NCBI GenBank assembly: GCA_015061115.1
Contig: SUXE01000001.1
Location: 372,001-436,000, forward strand
Source of the DNA: Bacteroidales bacterium
Lineage (GTDB): Bacteria; Bacteroidota; Bacteroidia; Bacteroidales; Paludibacteraceae
Direction: 5' to 3'
Length of the DNA stretch: 64,000 bases
Shown: piece after piece, positions 19,329 through 30,421 of the stretch
Layout: the number at the start of each line of letters is the position of its first letter
Numbering within the stretch: the stretch's first letter is position 1
Position numbers and translations under genes: made by a program
The notes under the pieces: model-generated
What the model saw: only the letters and a program-made list of their open reading frames with translations
Told to the model about the DNA's origin: nothing
Database searches by the model: none

Positions 19329-20078
19329 TTATTCGCACATAAACTGTTTTCTCACGAAGTCGAAGAATGATTTTGACATTGCTTCGTTGTCTTTCTTTGT
19401 GTAGCGGATGTCAGTAAACACCTGAGCCAAAGATTTTTTGTTGTTTTCAGCAATGAATTTCTTGTTGCTTTCCATCTCGTCTTTGTATCCGAAAATCTTT
19501 TTGATATCTTCAGCCGAATAATCTTTGTATTCTTCTTCGTGAATCCAGCTTGTCGACGCGATTCTGTCCGTCTTGGCTGGTTCTGATTTTGGATATCCTA
19601 CAGTGATGGTTGTGATTGGCACCACTCGTTTAGGAAGGTTAAGAATCTTTGAGATGCTTTCAGCCGTGTAAGTTGTAGTGCCTAGATAGCAGATACCCAA
19701 TCCCTCGTTCTCAGCCGCGATAGCGAATGTCTGGGCGAGTAGGAGAGTGTCGATAGCTGCTGTGAAGAAACTGAATTCGTTGTCGTAGCCTGGTTCTGCT
19801 CCTGATTCCTCACACCATTTAACGAATCTGTTGAAGTCGGCGCAAAAAGTTATGGCGACGGGAGCATTAGTGAAAGTCGGTTGGTTGAAATGAGTTGGAG
19901 CGAGAGCTTTCTTTTTTTCTGCGTCTCTTGTCACAACAACACTGTAAAGCTGCATGTTGCCGGTTGTGGAAGCATGTCCAGCGACTTCAAGAAGACGGTT
20001 GATCAACTCTTTCGACACCTCTTTGTCGCTGTATTGCCTTACTGTGGCGCGATTTTCCAAAAATGCTAACAAATCCAT
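19329..20078 (-). CDS. Nitroreductase-family FMN oxidoreductase
   Basis: 249 residues. The start ENRATVRQYSDKEV and later GHASTTGNMQLYSVVV, AAENEGLGICYLG and TITVGYP are the FMN and nicotinamide segments of NfsA/FRP-type nitroreductases. The physiological substrate is unknown. The C-terminal ~70 residues extend past the usual fold. Its ATG shares one base with the dsbD stop, so it is translationally coupled to dsbD and may share a redox context. Confidence 0.88.
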   Translation of the reverse strand: MDLLAFLENRATVRQYSDKEVSKELINRLLEVAGHASTTGNMQLYSVVVTRDAEKKKALAPTHFNQPTFTNAPVAITFCADFNRFVKWCEESGAEPGYDNEFSFFTAAIDTLLLAQTFAIAAENEGLGICYLGTTTYTAESISKILNLPKRVVPITTITVGYPKSEPAKTDRIASTSWIHEEEYKDYSAEDIKKIFGYKDEMESNKKFIAENNKKSLAQVFTDIRYTKKDNEAMSKSFFDFVRKQFMCE

Positions 20079-22162
20079 TATTTTTCGTTTTCTTTTATGA
20101 TTTTCTTGAAATTCTTTAATCCTGTACGTAGGAAATCAATGAATTCATCTGATTTCTCTGTAAATCCCATCGGATGGTTGATAGGTTTTCCATTTGGATC
20201 AAGCAAACAGTAGTATGGCTGGGCGTTTGCTCCAAATTTAGATCTCTGGAGATAGCTCCATTTCTCTCCGACGGTGGTCAGTTTGATTTCTTTGCCATTT
20301 TCGATGACTTTCTCGACTCTTGGCAGTTCAGTTCTGTCGTCCACGTATAGAGAAACAAGTATGTAATCATCTGTAAGCAAGCTTTTCACACGTGGCTGAG
20401 ACCATACGGATGATTCCATCTTTCGGCAATTTACACATGCGTGGCCAGTGAAGTCTACAACGACAGGCATGTTTTTCAACTCTGCATACATCAATGCATC
20501 ATCGTAGTCTTTGAATGTCGCAGACACTTTGTCGTTATACAGATTGAAATCCTGTGTGCTCAATGGTGGCACGAATGCGCTGACAGCTTTTAACGGCGCT
20601 CCCCACAATCCTGGAAGCATATATATACACATGCTGAAGCAGAATGTAGAAAAGAAGAAGCGTGGCACTGAAACGACCTCAACATCGTCGTCGCCAGCAA
20701 ACTTGATTTTGCCAAGAAGATAAAGGCCGGCAAGCATGAAGATTACGATCCAGATGACCAAGAACACTTCACGGTCCATGATGTGCCAACCGTAGGCAAG
20801 GTCTGCCATGGAAAGGAATTTCAATGAGAAAGCCAACTCAAAGAATCCGAGCAACACTTTCACTGAATTCAACCATCCTCCTGAGCGAGGCATGTTTTTT
20901 AGCCAGCTTGGGAAAAACGCGAATAGTGTGAATGGTATTGCAAGTGCGATGGCAAATCCCAACATTCCGATAGTAGGAGCAAGCAGACTTCCGTTAACGG
21001 AGATGTCTACAAGCAATGTTCCGATGATTGGTCCTGTGCATGAGAAAGAGACAATAACAAGAGTGAATGCCATCAAAAGAATTGACAGCAAACCGGATGT
21101 CTTGTCTACGTGCTGGTCGATTTTTGTGCTCCATGTTGAAGGTAGAGCTAAATCGAAGCCTCCAAAGAAGGAGATGGAAAATAGCACGAGAAGGGCGAAT
21201 AAAAATATGTTGAAGATGGCATTCGTAGATAGTGAGTTCAATCCGTCGGCTCCACTAAGCACGGTGATCACTAGTCCGAGTCCTACATATATGGCAATGA
21301 TTGATAGTCCGTAGGTGATTGCCGCTTTTTTGCCTTTTTTAGGGTCTTTGCCTCGTTTAAGGAAGAAACTTACTGTCATTGGTATGATAGGCCATACGCA
21401 AGGAGTTATGACAGCGATAAGTCCACCAAGCAGACATGTCAGGAATGTTTTCCATAGGGAATCCTTGCCTTCTTCAGTTTCCACTTCACCGAAGGCTTTC
21501 ATCTCATCTACTACATTTGCCCAAGTGTCGATTCTTTCCTGATGGTTTTCCGCACTGACCGCAATTGTCTTGCTGGAATCGTTGTTGATTGAAAGATCCT
21601 GGATTGCGATTAATGGCGTAGAGGCATCGTTTGTTTGCTCCTGTTGTTTGTCTTTTGTCTCTACCTCAGCTACTGTTGAGCTATTTTTTTTTTTTGCTAC
21701 AGCGTTATGTTGAGATAAGTCGAATTCATAAGTTGTAGGAGGCAAACAGTTTTGATTGTTGCAAGTCATGTATCTGACAGCCCCTTTCAGTGTGAAGTTG
21801 TCTTTGTCAGAAATTTTTACCTGTTGTTGGAATGTGGCTTTTTCCTCATACCAGCCAACTGTAACTCCGAATGCAGGCTCAAACTGTTCAATGACACGGC
21901 TGCGGGGGTTGATGTCTGATGTTATCTTGACACCTTCCACTTCAGATAATGTAAATGAAGTAGGCACTGGACCGTCAGTCACCTCTTTGGTGCTGTACAT
22001 ATGCCAATCTTTGTCGATTGTCGCTTCGTATGTGATTGTAGCTTTTCCGTCAGCAGAAATTTTAGACAGTTCAACTTTCCATTTTACTGGGTCGAGAATC
22101 TGTGCAAACGAAGGAATGCAAACAAATAAAGCGAATAATAAGAATAATGCTTTATTTTTCAT
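20078..22162 (-). CDS. dsbD: Thiol:disulfide interchange protein DsbD
   Basis: 694 residues. A signal peptide (1-20, ending PSFAQ) precedes an N-terminal DsbC-like domain with the Cys pair TCNNQNC. About eight transmembrane helices span 235-545, including the conserved TPCVWPIIPMTVSFF and FSCTGPIIGT cysteine segments. A C-terminal thioredoxin domain has CVNC in VVDFTGHACVNCRKME. It passes electrons from cytoplasmic thioredoxin to the periplasm. A run of twelve A bases (21684-21695) encodes KKKN in the linker after the first domain. It is flanked by a Dabb gene 11 bases upstream and the coupled nitroreductase. Confidence 0.92.
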   Translation of the reverse strand: MKNKALFLLFALFVCIPSFAQILDPVKWKVELSKISADGKATITYEATIDKDWHMYSTKEVTDGPVPTSFTLSEVEGVKITSDINPRSRVIEQFEPAFGVTVGWYEEKATFQQQVKISDKDNFTLKGAVRYMTCNNQNCLPPTTYEFDLSQHNAVAKKKNSSTVAEVETKDKQQEQTNDASTPLIAIQDLSINNDSSKTIAVSAENHQERIDTWANVVDEMKAFGEVETEEGKDSLWKTFLTCLLGGLIAVITPCVWPIIPMTVSFFLKRGKDPKKGKKAAITYGLSIIAIYVGLGLVITVLSGADGLNSLSTNAIFNIFLFALLVLFSISFFGGFDLALPSTWSTKIDQHVDKTSGLLSILLMAFTLVIVSFSCTGPIIGTLLVDISVNGSLLAPTIGMLGFAIALAIPFTLFAFFPSWLKNMPRSGGWLNSVKVLLGFFELAFSLKFLSMADLAYGWHIMDREVFLVIWIVIFMLAGLYLLGKIKFAGDDDVEVVSVPRFFFSTFCFSMCIYMLPGLWGAPLKAVSAFVPPLSTQDFNLYNDKVSATFKDYDDALMYAELKNMPVVVDFTGHACVNCRKMESSVWSQPRVKSLLTDDYILVSLYVDDRTELPRVEKVIENGKEIKLTTVGEKWSYLQRSKFGANAQPYYCLLDPNGKPINHPMGFTEKSDEFIDFLRTGLKNFKKIIKENEK

Positions 22163-22173
22163 AGGCGTAGTAT

Positions 22174-22476
22174 TTAATATTGGTAGTCACAGCAAGAGCG
22201 TGCTTCCAAAATTGGTCTGATGAAATTTTTTGCAACGTCAACATGCAATGGATGTTGTGCATACTCTTTCAAACCTTCCATATCGTTGTGTGTTGTTGTA
22301 AGGGCGATGTCGAACTGTTCGTTTGGATTACAGTTGATTCCAACTTCAGCGGTAAGAAGGGTAGGGACTTTCTCAACAAGAACTGAAAGTTCACTTTTAA
22401 TCTTCTCACATGCGGCAAGTCTTTCTGATTCTGAGTTGAAAGGCTTCAATTTGAATAATACAATATGCTTTACCAT
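22174..22476 (-). CDS. Dabb-family (stress-responsive A/B barrel) protein
   Basis: 100 residues from ATG 22476 (MVKHIVLFKLK), the normal Dabb start; the frame is open back to 22524, but that part covers the promoter box. The pattern of HIVLFKLKP, VGINCNPNEQFDIALTT and YAQHPLHVDVAKNFIRP is characteristic of this dimeric ferredoxin-like barrel. The biochemical role is generally unknown. It is the first gene of a three-gene operon with dsbD and the nitroreductase. Confidence 0.88.
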   Translation of the reverse strand: MVKHIVLFKLKPFNSESERLAACEKIKSELSVLVEKVPTLLTAEVGINCNPNEQFDIALTTTHNDMEGLKEYAQHPLHVDVAKNFIRPILEARSCCDYQY

Positions 22477-22502
22477 TTTTCTATCACTTTTATCACTTAT
22501 TG

Positions 22503-22510
22503 CAAAAGTA
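22503..22510 (-). promoter_or_regulatory. -7 box of the Dabb-dsbD-nitroreductase operon
   Basis: TACTTTTG on the minus strand, 26 bases before ATG 22476. No clear -33 element. Confidence 0.5.
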
Positions 22511-22661
22511 TAAAACGGAATCAATAAAAAAAAGATATAGATGATTTTTGTTGAGAAAACAATGGAAAATCATATTGTTTGCTCTATAAATGGCCTTTTT
22601 TGATAAGTTGAATGATAGAATACCTGTGATTCGTTTGTGTGACTTGAAAATTAGGCGAAAT

Positions 22662-22697
22662 AAAAAGAGACCGTCTAAACATGTTAGACGGTCTCTT
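22662..22697 (-). terminator. Terminator of the ATP synthase operon
   Basis: A near-perfect stem AAGAGACCGTCTAA / TTAGACGGTCTCTT with a short loop, followed on the minus strand by TTTTTA, 21 bases after the atpG stop. Confidence 0.88.
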
Positions 22698-22718
22698 GAT
22701 TTCAAAGAATAGTCTTCT

Positions 22719-23591
22719 TTATTGAGCCAATGCCGCTGCACCACCAACGATATCAAGCAACTCGTTTGTAATTGCCTGCTGACGAGTTTTGTTGTACAAA
22801 ATCGTAAGCTCGTTGATAAGTTCATTAGCATTATCAGTTGCCACCTGCATGGCTACGACGCGGGCTCCATGTTCAGACGCGTTAGAGTCGAGAAGGCAAG
22901 CGTACATTTTTGTGCGCAATGCCTTAGGCAATAGAGACTCAAGGATCTCTGCTTTGCCTGGCTCAACGATGTAGTCTGCTGTGGATTCGTCGACGTCGCC
23001 TGAATTTTTGTCAAGAGAGATTGGTAGGAACACCTCTGTCTGAAGTTTCTGCACTGCAGTGTTCTTCAAGTGGTGGTAGACTACGATAACTTTATCGAAT
23101 TCTTTTGCCAAAAACTTGTTCATCAATTCATTAGTGACCTCGCTGATTGCATCGAAAGACGGGTGGTCTGCCATATCGTTGTTGGATTTAACAACTGGCA
23201 CGCCAAGCTTCTCCGACTGCTCTGTGATCTTCTTTCCGATAGGGTAGACAACAACCTCAGCACCACTATTCAATTGCTCTTTGACCACAACATTCAACTG
23301 TTTTGCAACGTTTGAATTGTATGCGCCACAAAGGCTTGAATTTGAAGAGAAAGCTATAACAGCCACTCTTGATACTGGTCTGACCTCTGCAAAAGCCGAC
23401 TGGAAATCAGTCTCAGTCGCCAAGAAATTACTTAAAATCTTGTTAAGGCGACTCTGGTACGGAGTGATAGACTCAATAGCGTATTGAGCTTTTTTTAGCT
23501 TCGCTGAAGACACCATCTTCATAGCTCCAGTAATCTTCAATGTTGAGTTTACTGAGCCAATTCTCGCTTTTACTTCCTTTAATGATGCCAT
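22719..23591 (-). CDS. atpG: ATP synthase gamma subunit
   Basis: 290 residues. This is the central rotor shaft of F1. N-terminal ARIGSVNSTLKITGAMKMVS and C-terminal NKTRQQAITNELLDIVGGAAAL are the two coiled-coil helices that turn inside the alpha3beta3 ring. SSNSSLCGAYNSNV marks the Rossmann-like middle. It is the last gene of the nine-gene operon, 11 bases after atpA. Confidence 0.96.
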   Translation of the reverse strand: MASLKEVKARIGSVNSTLKITGAMKMVSSAKLKKAQYAIESITPYQSRLNKILSNFLATETDFQSAFAEVRPVSRVAVIAFSSNSSLCGAYNSNVAKQLNVVVKEQLNSGAEVVVYPIGKKITEQSEKLGVPVVKSNNDMADHPSFDAISEVTNELMNKFLAKEFDKVIVVYHHLKNTAVQKLQTEVFLPISLDKNSGDVDESTADYIVEPGKAEILESLLPKALRTKMYACLLDSNASEHGARVVAMQVATDNANELINELTILYNKTRQQAITNELLDIVGGAAALAQ

Positions 23592-23602
23592 CTCTTACAG
23601 AA

Positions 23603-25204
23603 TTAAACAGTTGCTACACTTCTTCCTGAATTCAGTTTGCTGATCACAACCTCAGCCTCGCTCTTAAGAACAGCCTTGATATCGTCGTTGATGATACCCT
23701 TCTTTAGCTGATCAAGTACGTCAGCTTTGTGTAGGTGCTCAAGACGCTCGATATAAACTTTCTCGAACTCGTGAACGTCCTCTTTTGCAAGTGCGTTCAA
23801 GATACCCTGAGTACCGCAGTAGATTACAGCAATCTGGTGCTCTACTGGATATGGAGTATACTGTGGTTGCTTCAAAAGCTCTGTGTTACGAACTCCCTTG
23901 TCGATTGTCATCTTAGTTACAGGGTCCATATCACCACCGAACTTAGTAAATGACTCCAACTCACGGTACTGAGCCTGATCAGTCTTAAGTGTTCCGGCGA
24001 TAGCCTTCATAGCCTTCACCTGTGCAGAACCACCCACACGAGATACCGAGATACCTACGTTGATAGCTGGACGGATACCTGCGTTGAACATATTTGTCTC
24101 CAAGAAGATCTGACCGTCTGTGATGGAAATCACGTTTGTTGGGATATATGCTGACACGTCACCTGCCTGAGTCTCGATGATTGGTAGGGCAGTAAGTGAA
24201 CCGCCACCCTTAACCTTACCCTTCAATGATTCTGGAAGGTCGTTCATCTGTGCTGCCACAGTATCGTTGTTGATGATCTTAGCGGCACGCTCCAATAGAC
24301 GTGAGTGCAAATAGAACACATCACCTGGATAAGCCTCACGACCTGAAGGACGTTTCAAGATCAATGATACCTCACGATATGCGACAGCCTGCTTAGACAA
24401 GTCATCGTATACTACCAATGCGTGCATACCTCTATCACGGAAATACTCTCCGATAGCTGCTGCTGCAAATGGTGCGTAGTACTGCATAGCTGCTGGATCA
24501 GAAGCTGTTGCAGATACGATGATGGTGTAGTCCATTGCACCGTTCTCCTTAAGTGTGTTAACGATGTTGGCTACTGTACTACCTTTCTGACCTACCGCAC
24601 AGTAGATACAATATACTGGTTTTCCAGCTTTAAATGCCTCTTTCTGGTTGATGATTGTATCGATAGCGATTGCAGTCTTTCCAGTCTGACGGTCGCCGAT
24701 AATCAACTCACGCTGGCCTCTACCGATTGGAATCATGGCGTCGATAGCCTTGATACCTGTCTGCAATGGCTCTTTTACGGGCTGACGGTAGATGATACCT
24801 GGTGCCTTACGCTCCAATGGCATCTCAACCAAGTCTCCCTTAATTGGTCCTTGTCCGTCGATTGGGTTACCAATGGCGTTGACTACACGACCAACCATGC
24901 CTTCTCCAGTGAGAATAGAAGCGATACGTTTTGTTCTTTTTACAGTGAATCCTTCACGAACCTGGTCTGTAGGTCCAAGCAACACGGCTCCTACATTGTC
25001 CTCCTCAAGGTTCATGACCACTGCATTCATTCCGTTTTCGAACTCAAGCAACTCACCGGCCTCGGCGTTCTGCAATCCGTAGATACGAACCACACCGTCG
25101 CTTACCTGAAGCACCTTACCAACTTCCTCGAATTTTACACGAGAATCGATGTTCTGGAGCTGCTGCTTAAGTACGTCAGAAACTTCGCTTGCTTTTATAG
25201 ACAT
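23603..25204 (-). CDS. atpA: ATP synthase alpha subunit
   Basis: 533 residues, a non-catalytic nucleotide-binding subunit of F1. Walker [10 protein letters not shown] (about 169-177), LLERAAK and the alpha signature [17 protein letters not shown] are present. Length is slightly above the E. coli protein. It is separated from atpH by 37 bases. Confidence 0.97.
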   Translation of the reverse strand: MSIKASEVSDVLKQQLQNIDSRVKFEEVGKVLQVSDGVVRIYGLQNAEAGELLEFENGMNAVVMNLEEDNVGAVLLGPTDQVREGFTVKRTKRIASILTGEGMVGRVVNAIGNPIDGQGPIKGDLVEMPLERKAPGIIYRQPVKEPLQTGIKAIDAMIPIGRGQRELIIGDRQTGKTAIAIDTIINQKEAFKAGKPVYCIYCAVGQKGSTVANIVNTLKENGAMDYTIIVSATASDPAAMQYYAPFAAAAIGEYFRDRGMHALVVYDDLSKQAVAYREVSLILKRPSGREAYPGDVFYLHSRLLERAAKIINNDTVAAQMNDLPESLKGKVKGGGSLTALPIIETQAGDVSAYIPTNVISITDGQIFLETNMFNAGIRPAINVGISVSRVGGSAQVKAMKAIAGTLKTDQAQYRELESFTKFGGDMDPVTKMTIDKGVRNTELLKQPQYTPYPVEHQIAVIYCGTQGILNALAKEDVHEFEKVYIERLEHLHKADVLDQLKKGIINDDIKAVLKSEAEVVISKLNSGRSVATV

Positions 25205-25241
25205 AACTTAAATTCTTTTTTAATTGCTAATAACGAGAAGA

Positions 25242-25802
25242 TTAACATTGTACGTTGGCAGAGTTGGAATATCTCAACTTCTCTCTGATAGTGTCGAGTT
25301 GCGACTTGACACTCGCGTTAAGCTGATATGTCTCGACCTCCATGATGAATCCACCAATAAGTGCTGGATCAACAGTAGTGTCAAAATCAATATCCGCGTC
25401 TGTAACGTTTGTCAACACCTGACGGAATCTTTTCTCCTCATCTGCAGAGATAGGGCAGGCAGTTACTACTGTAGCTCTTACCAAATTCTTCTTCTTACGG
25501 TAGAGATCCTGATATACAAGTGCTATACTTTGAAAATAATCTTCTCTCTTATTTTCAACTACTAAATCGACAAACCTTGTGTATTCAGCACATACACTGT
25601 CGCCTGCCATTATAGTAAGCAATTCCTTCTTCTTGTCCTTGCTTATTGTTGGGTTAGCAATTGCATCCTTGAGTCCATCCACACTGACGAATGCTGCGGA
25701 TACGAGTTTCATTGTCTCGTACACTTTGTCGGCAACATTGGCGTCTGCAGCAAACTCATATAGAGCTTTTGCGTATCTTGCTGAAATTTTACCAGTGTTC
25801 AT
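25242..25802 (-). CDS. atpH: ATP synthase delta subunit
   Basis: 186 residues. OSCP/delta family, linking F1 to the b-subunit stalk. It begins GKISARYAKALYEFA and ends DPALIGGFIMEVETYQLNASVKSQL, which are the conserved N- and C-terminal segments. It starts 5 bases after the atpF stop. Confidence 0.95.
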   Translation of the reverse strand: MNTGKISARYAKALYEFAADANVADKVYETMKLVSAAFVSVDGLKDAIANPTISKDKKKELLTIMAGDSVCAEYTRFVDLVVENKREDYFQSIALVYQDLYRKKKNLVRATVVTACPISADEEKRFRQVLTNVTDADIDFDTTVDPALIGGFIMEVETYQLNASVKSQLDTIREKLRYSNSANVQC

Positions 25803-25807
25803 CAGTT

Positions 25808-26308
25808 TTACGATTTAGCGATATTTACTTCATCCAAAAGCTTGTTGATCATATCAAGTCCGGCTTTGTCACCAGAAAGCTTCTCGCGTACCACTTTTTC
25901 AGCGATACTTACTGACAACTCTGCAACCTGAGTGCGAATCTCTTTGATTGCGTTGTCACGCTCCAATTGGATGTCTTCTTTAGCTTTATCAAGCAAATCC
26001 TGCGCCTTCTTAGCTGCTTCTGCCTTTGCGTCGGCGATGATCTGATCTTTCTGCTTAGAAGCTTCTTTTAATAATTCCAATCTCTCGTTCTTTGCCTCGG
26101 CAAGCAATCTCTCTGTCTCTGCGTTTGTTCCTGCAAGACGAGCGTTTGCCTCGTTAGCCTTCAAGATTGATTCTTCGATTTCGTCACTTCGCTTATTGAT
26201 CATCCCGACGATAACTGGCCAACCGTATTTCTTCAAGATAAGAAAAACGGCAGTGAAGCATATCACCATCCAGAAGACCAAACCGAAGTCAGGGGTCAAT
26301 AGTTCCAT
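25808..26308 (-). CDS. atpF: ATP synthase b subunit
   Basis: 166 residues. One N-terminal transmembrane helix (FGLVFWMVICFTAVFLIL) is followed by a long charged coiled coil rich in Ala, Glu and Lys. It is the peripheral stalk of Fo. It lies 21 bases downstream of atpE. Confidence 0.95.
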   Translation of the reverse strand: MELLTPDFGLVFWMVICFTAVFLILKKYGWPVIVGMINKRSDEIEESILKANEANARLAGTNAETERLLAEAKNERLELLKEASKQKDQIIADAKAEAAKKAQDLLDKAKEDIQLERDNAIKEIRTQVAELSVSIAEKVVREKLSGDKAGLDMINKLLDEVNIAKS

Positions 26309-26329
26309 GTAGATGAATTTTTATTTCTA

Positions 26330-26596
26330 TTATACGAATAGAGCCAAGATACATACGATGATGGCAAGGAATGCAACACCTTCCACAAGAGCGGCAGCAA
26401 CGATCATGTTGTTACGGATCTCTCCTGCAGCTTCTGGCTGACGTCCCATAGCTTCCATTGCTGAACCACCAATCTTACCGATACCAAGACCTGCACCGAT
26501 AACTGCGATACCTGCACCAATTGTTGCACCTGCTTTTGCTAACAATGCTGGAGCGGCTACCTCCGAAATTTGAGCCAAAATTGCTAATGATAACAT
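26330..26596 (-). CDS. atpE: ATP synthase c subunit (proton-type)
   Basis: 88 residues forming a two-helix hairpin with the Gly-rich helix 1 (GAGIAVIGAGLGIG), polar loop EAMGRQPEA and helix 2 with ion-binding Glu72 in ALVEGVAFLAI. The Ser/Thr after the Glu and the helix-1 Gln that mark sodium-binding c rings are absent, so proton coupling is inferred. It is preceded by a 137-base gap with two palindromes, the only large gap in the operon. Confidence 0.95.
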   Translation of the reverse strand: MLSLAILAQISEVAAPALLAKAGATIGAGIAVIGAGLGIGKIGGSAMEAMGRQPEAAGEIRNNMIVAAALVEGVAFLAIIVCILALFV

Positions 26597-26673
26597 AGTA
26601 TTAAATTTTTTTTGTTTTTATTTCTTTTTGTTATGCTGCTGTTTTATAGCGACAATGTGTTTTTGTTTTTGTT

Positions 26674-26726
26674 AGACGCGCGACCGTGCGTCTGTTTTTT
26701 TGTATTAGACGCACGACCGTGCGTCT
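26674..26726. repeat. Two AGACG...CGTCT palindromes between atpB and atpE
   Basis: Two 20-base palindromes, 26674-26693 (AGACGCGCGACCGTGCGTCT) and 26707-26726 (AGACGCACGACCGTGCGTCT), are separated by 13 T-rich bases. They sit just after the atpB stop on the minus-strand message. They match the interspersed element seen at 62.4 and 63.0 kb. Confidence 0.85.
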
Positions 26727-26733
26727 CTACATC

Positions 26734-27807
26734 TTATTTGTGTTCCTCCTCGTGTGGCTCTACTTGTGCCAAGCCGATGAACAAGGCTGATAGGGTAGTG
26801 AACACGTAAGCCTGAATGAAACATACCAAGCACTCAAGCAATGTCATGAAGATTACCAATGCACATGATAGAATTGATACTCCATAAGCTCCACTTCCAA
26901 TTCCTACATTGATTGAGAAAATGAAAATCAATCCGATAAGCACTAGCTGCATCACGTGTCCTGCCAACATGTTGGCGAAAAGACGGATACACAATGCGAT
27001 TGGTTTTGTGAACATACCGATGATCTCAATCAATGGCATCAATGGAATAGGTAACTTCAACCACATTGGAACTTCTGGGTTTACCATTTCCAACCAATAG
27101 TGCTTTGTGCCTGCCTTGAAGTTTGTGATCAAGAATGTGAAAACGGCCAATACCATTGTACATGCAATGTTTCCTGTCAAGTTAGAACCGAAGATAGGAA
27201 TCAATCCTAAGTAGTTGTTAATCATGATGAAGAAGAACACTGTAAGCAAGAATGGACTGAATTTCTCAACGTTCTTACCAACACATGGCTCAATCACGTC
27301 TTTCTCAATCATAACAATGAGTGGCTCCAAAAACGCCTGCTTGCCTTCTGGCTTTCTCCAGTAGTCTTCTTTATATCTTTTTGAGATACTTAGGAAGATC
27401 CAGAGCATCAAACCTGAGCTGATGAAAAGGAAAAGCACGTTTTTTGTGATTGAGATGTCGAATGGACGCTCTCCTGTGCTGACCTCAACAATCTTGCCTG
27501 CGTTTGGCTGATCCTCCGCTGCGATTGTGTAGCCTTTGTACTCTTTGTAATGACCTCCGTGGCCTAGTTCACTCGACATGAATACGTCCAAGCCATTCTG
27601 ACCATACACAATACAAGGCAATGGAATTGCTAAATCGCCGATTATATGCCATGAATATGAGTCTCCGATATGTCCGAACACCAATTCCTTCACGTCGACT
27701 TTGCCTTCGCCTTCGGATTCTTGATGCTCATTCGCCTGTGCCACAAGTGGCGCAAACAGAATCATCAGGATTGTTATAAGTTTACTGAACAAATTCATGC
27801 GAATCAT
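26734..27807 (-). CDS. atpB: ATP synthase a subunit
   Basis: 357 residues, long because of an N-terminal signal-like segment and an extra periplasmic region (about 20-110) as is usual in Bacteroidetes. The essential arginine lies in PIALCIRLFANMLAGH. Together with the c ring it forms the ion path of Fo. A second ATG at 27798 is also a possible start. It lies 3 bases after the upstream orf. Confidence 0.95.
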   Translation of the reverse strand: MIRMNLFSKLITILMILFAPLVAQANEHQESEGEGKVDVKELVFGHIGDSYSWHIIGDLAIPLPCIVYGQNGLDVFMSSELGHGGHYKEYKGYTIAAEDQPNAGKIVEVSTGERPFDISITKNVLFLFISSGLMLWIFLSISKRYKEDYWRKPEGKQAFLEPLIVMIEKDVIEPCVGKNVEKFSPFLLTVFFFIMINNYLGLIPIFGSNLTGNIACTMVLAVFTFLITNFKAGTKHYWLEMVNPEVPMWLKLPIPLMPLIEIIGMFTKPIALCIRLFANMLAGHVMQLVLIGLIFIFSINVGIGSGAYGVSILSCALVIFMTLLECLVCFIQAYVFTTLSALFIGLAQVEPHEEEHK

Positions 27808-27810
27808 TTT

Positions 27811-28227
27811 TTATTGTTCTACTTTGTTACTTTCTTTTGACAACATATCGTTGAATTTCTTCAACATAAATGCCTCATAAGCAGTGTAACATAAATAACA
27901 GACAACGACTGAAGATATGAAACTGATGTTGTTCTCACCGTTGCACATCACATACACTAGGCAGAATGCGACTAATAATATGAGTTTGACGGTGCGTGTT
28001 ATCAAGTAATTCAAATGGAATTTCTTCGCGTCTACAATCGCCGCTTTTGTGATTGAAATTAGAATTAGTAATGTCAATAAGAAGAAGAATGCGGGAATTG
28101 TGGGAAACATACTGAATCCAAACTCTGGTTTGATGGCGAATACCAATCTCCCGATGGAGTAGAGTAGCGCTGCCAACGCAAAATTCGATATGACAATGTT
28201 TCTTTTGTAATTCTCTCTATTCATCAC
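27811..28227 (-). CDS. Small membrane protein in the atp operon (AtpI-like position)
   Basis: 138 residues with four hydrophobic segments (ISNFALAALLYSIG, IPAFFFLLTLLILI, LILLVAFCLVYVM, FISSVVVCYLCYTAY). A membrane protein of this kind sits between atpC and atpB in Bacteroidales operons. By position it may help assemble the c ring as AtpI does elsewhere, but no sequence motif proves this. Gaps on both sides are 3 bases. Confidence 0.85.
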   Translation of the reverse strand: MMNRENYKRNIVISNFALAALLYSIGRLVFAIKPEFGFSMFPTIPAFFFLLTLLILISITKAAIVDAKKFHLNYLITRTVKLILLVAFCLVYVMCNGENNISFISSVVVCYLCYTAYEAFMLKKFNDMLSKESNKVEQ

Positions 28228-28230
28228 CTC

Positions 28231-28476
28231 TTATCCCAATACTTTTTCTACACAGACTGAAATTTCGTTGTTTCTAACCTCTGCAAAACCACCGTCTACA
28301 CGAAGAGTTGTTGTCTCGCCTCCTGAAACGTAGACGATATCTCCCTCTTTTAGCGACGAGATGATCGCAGCATGATGTGGCAGAACCTCAAAACCTCCGC
28401 CTGTACCTGGAAGTTTTACACTTTCCACGTCTCCTGAAAAAATCAGTTTATCTGGTGAAATGATATCTAATTTCAT
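28231..28476 (-). CDS. atpC: ATP synthase epsilon subunit
   Basis: 81 residues, the short form with only the N-terminal beta sandwich (LDIISPDKLIFSGDVESVKLP, VLPHHAAIISSL). The C-terminal helical hairpin that inhibits ATP hydrolysis in E. coli is missing, so that mode of regulation is unlikely. It starts 8 bases after atpD. Confidence 0.94.
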   Translation of the reverse strand: MKLDIISPDKLIFSGDVESVKLPGTGGGFEVLPHHAAIISSLKEGDIVYVSGGETTTLRVDGGFAEVRNNEISVCVEKVLG

Positions 28477-28484
28477 GTCGATTC

Positions 28485-30365
<1,881 letters not shown>

Positions 30366-30398
30366 AAAAAAGTAGACGCAATTTCTCGCGTCTACTTT
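30366..30398 (-). terminator. Terminator of the PQQ-like propeller gene
   Basis: On the minus strand AAAGTAGACGC, an 8-base loop and GCGTCTACTTTTTTT. The stem has the AGACG...CGTCT core. It lies 24 bases after the stop at 30422. Confidence 0.85.
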
Positions 30399-30421
30399 CA
30401 TTTAAATATAGACAATGGGAA

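Noticed and set aside
24422-25288. 288-codon plus-strand frame antisense to atpA/atpH
   Set aside because: A shadow of strongly conserved coding DNA; Cys/Ser/Trp-rich composition and no domain.
26330-26596. Sodium-type ATP synthase c ring
   Set aside because: Expected because of the nearby sodium pump, but the residues after Glu72 (GVAF) and helix 1 lack the sodium ligands.
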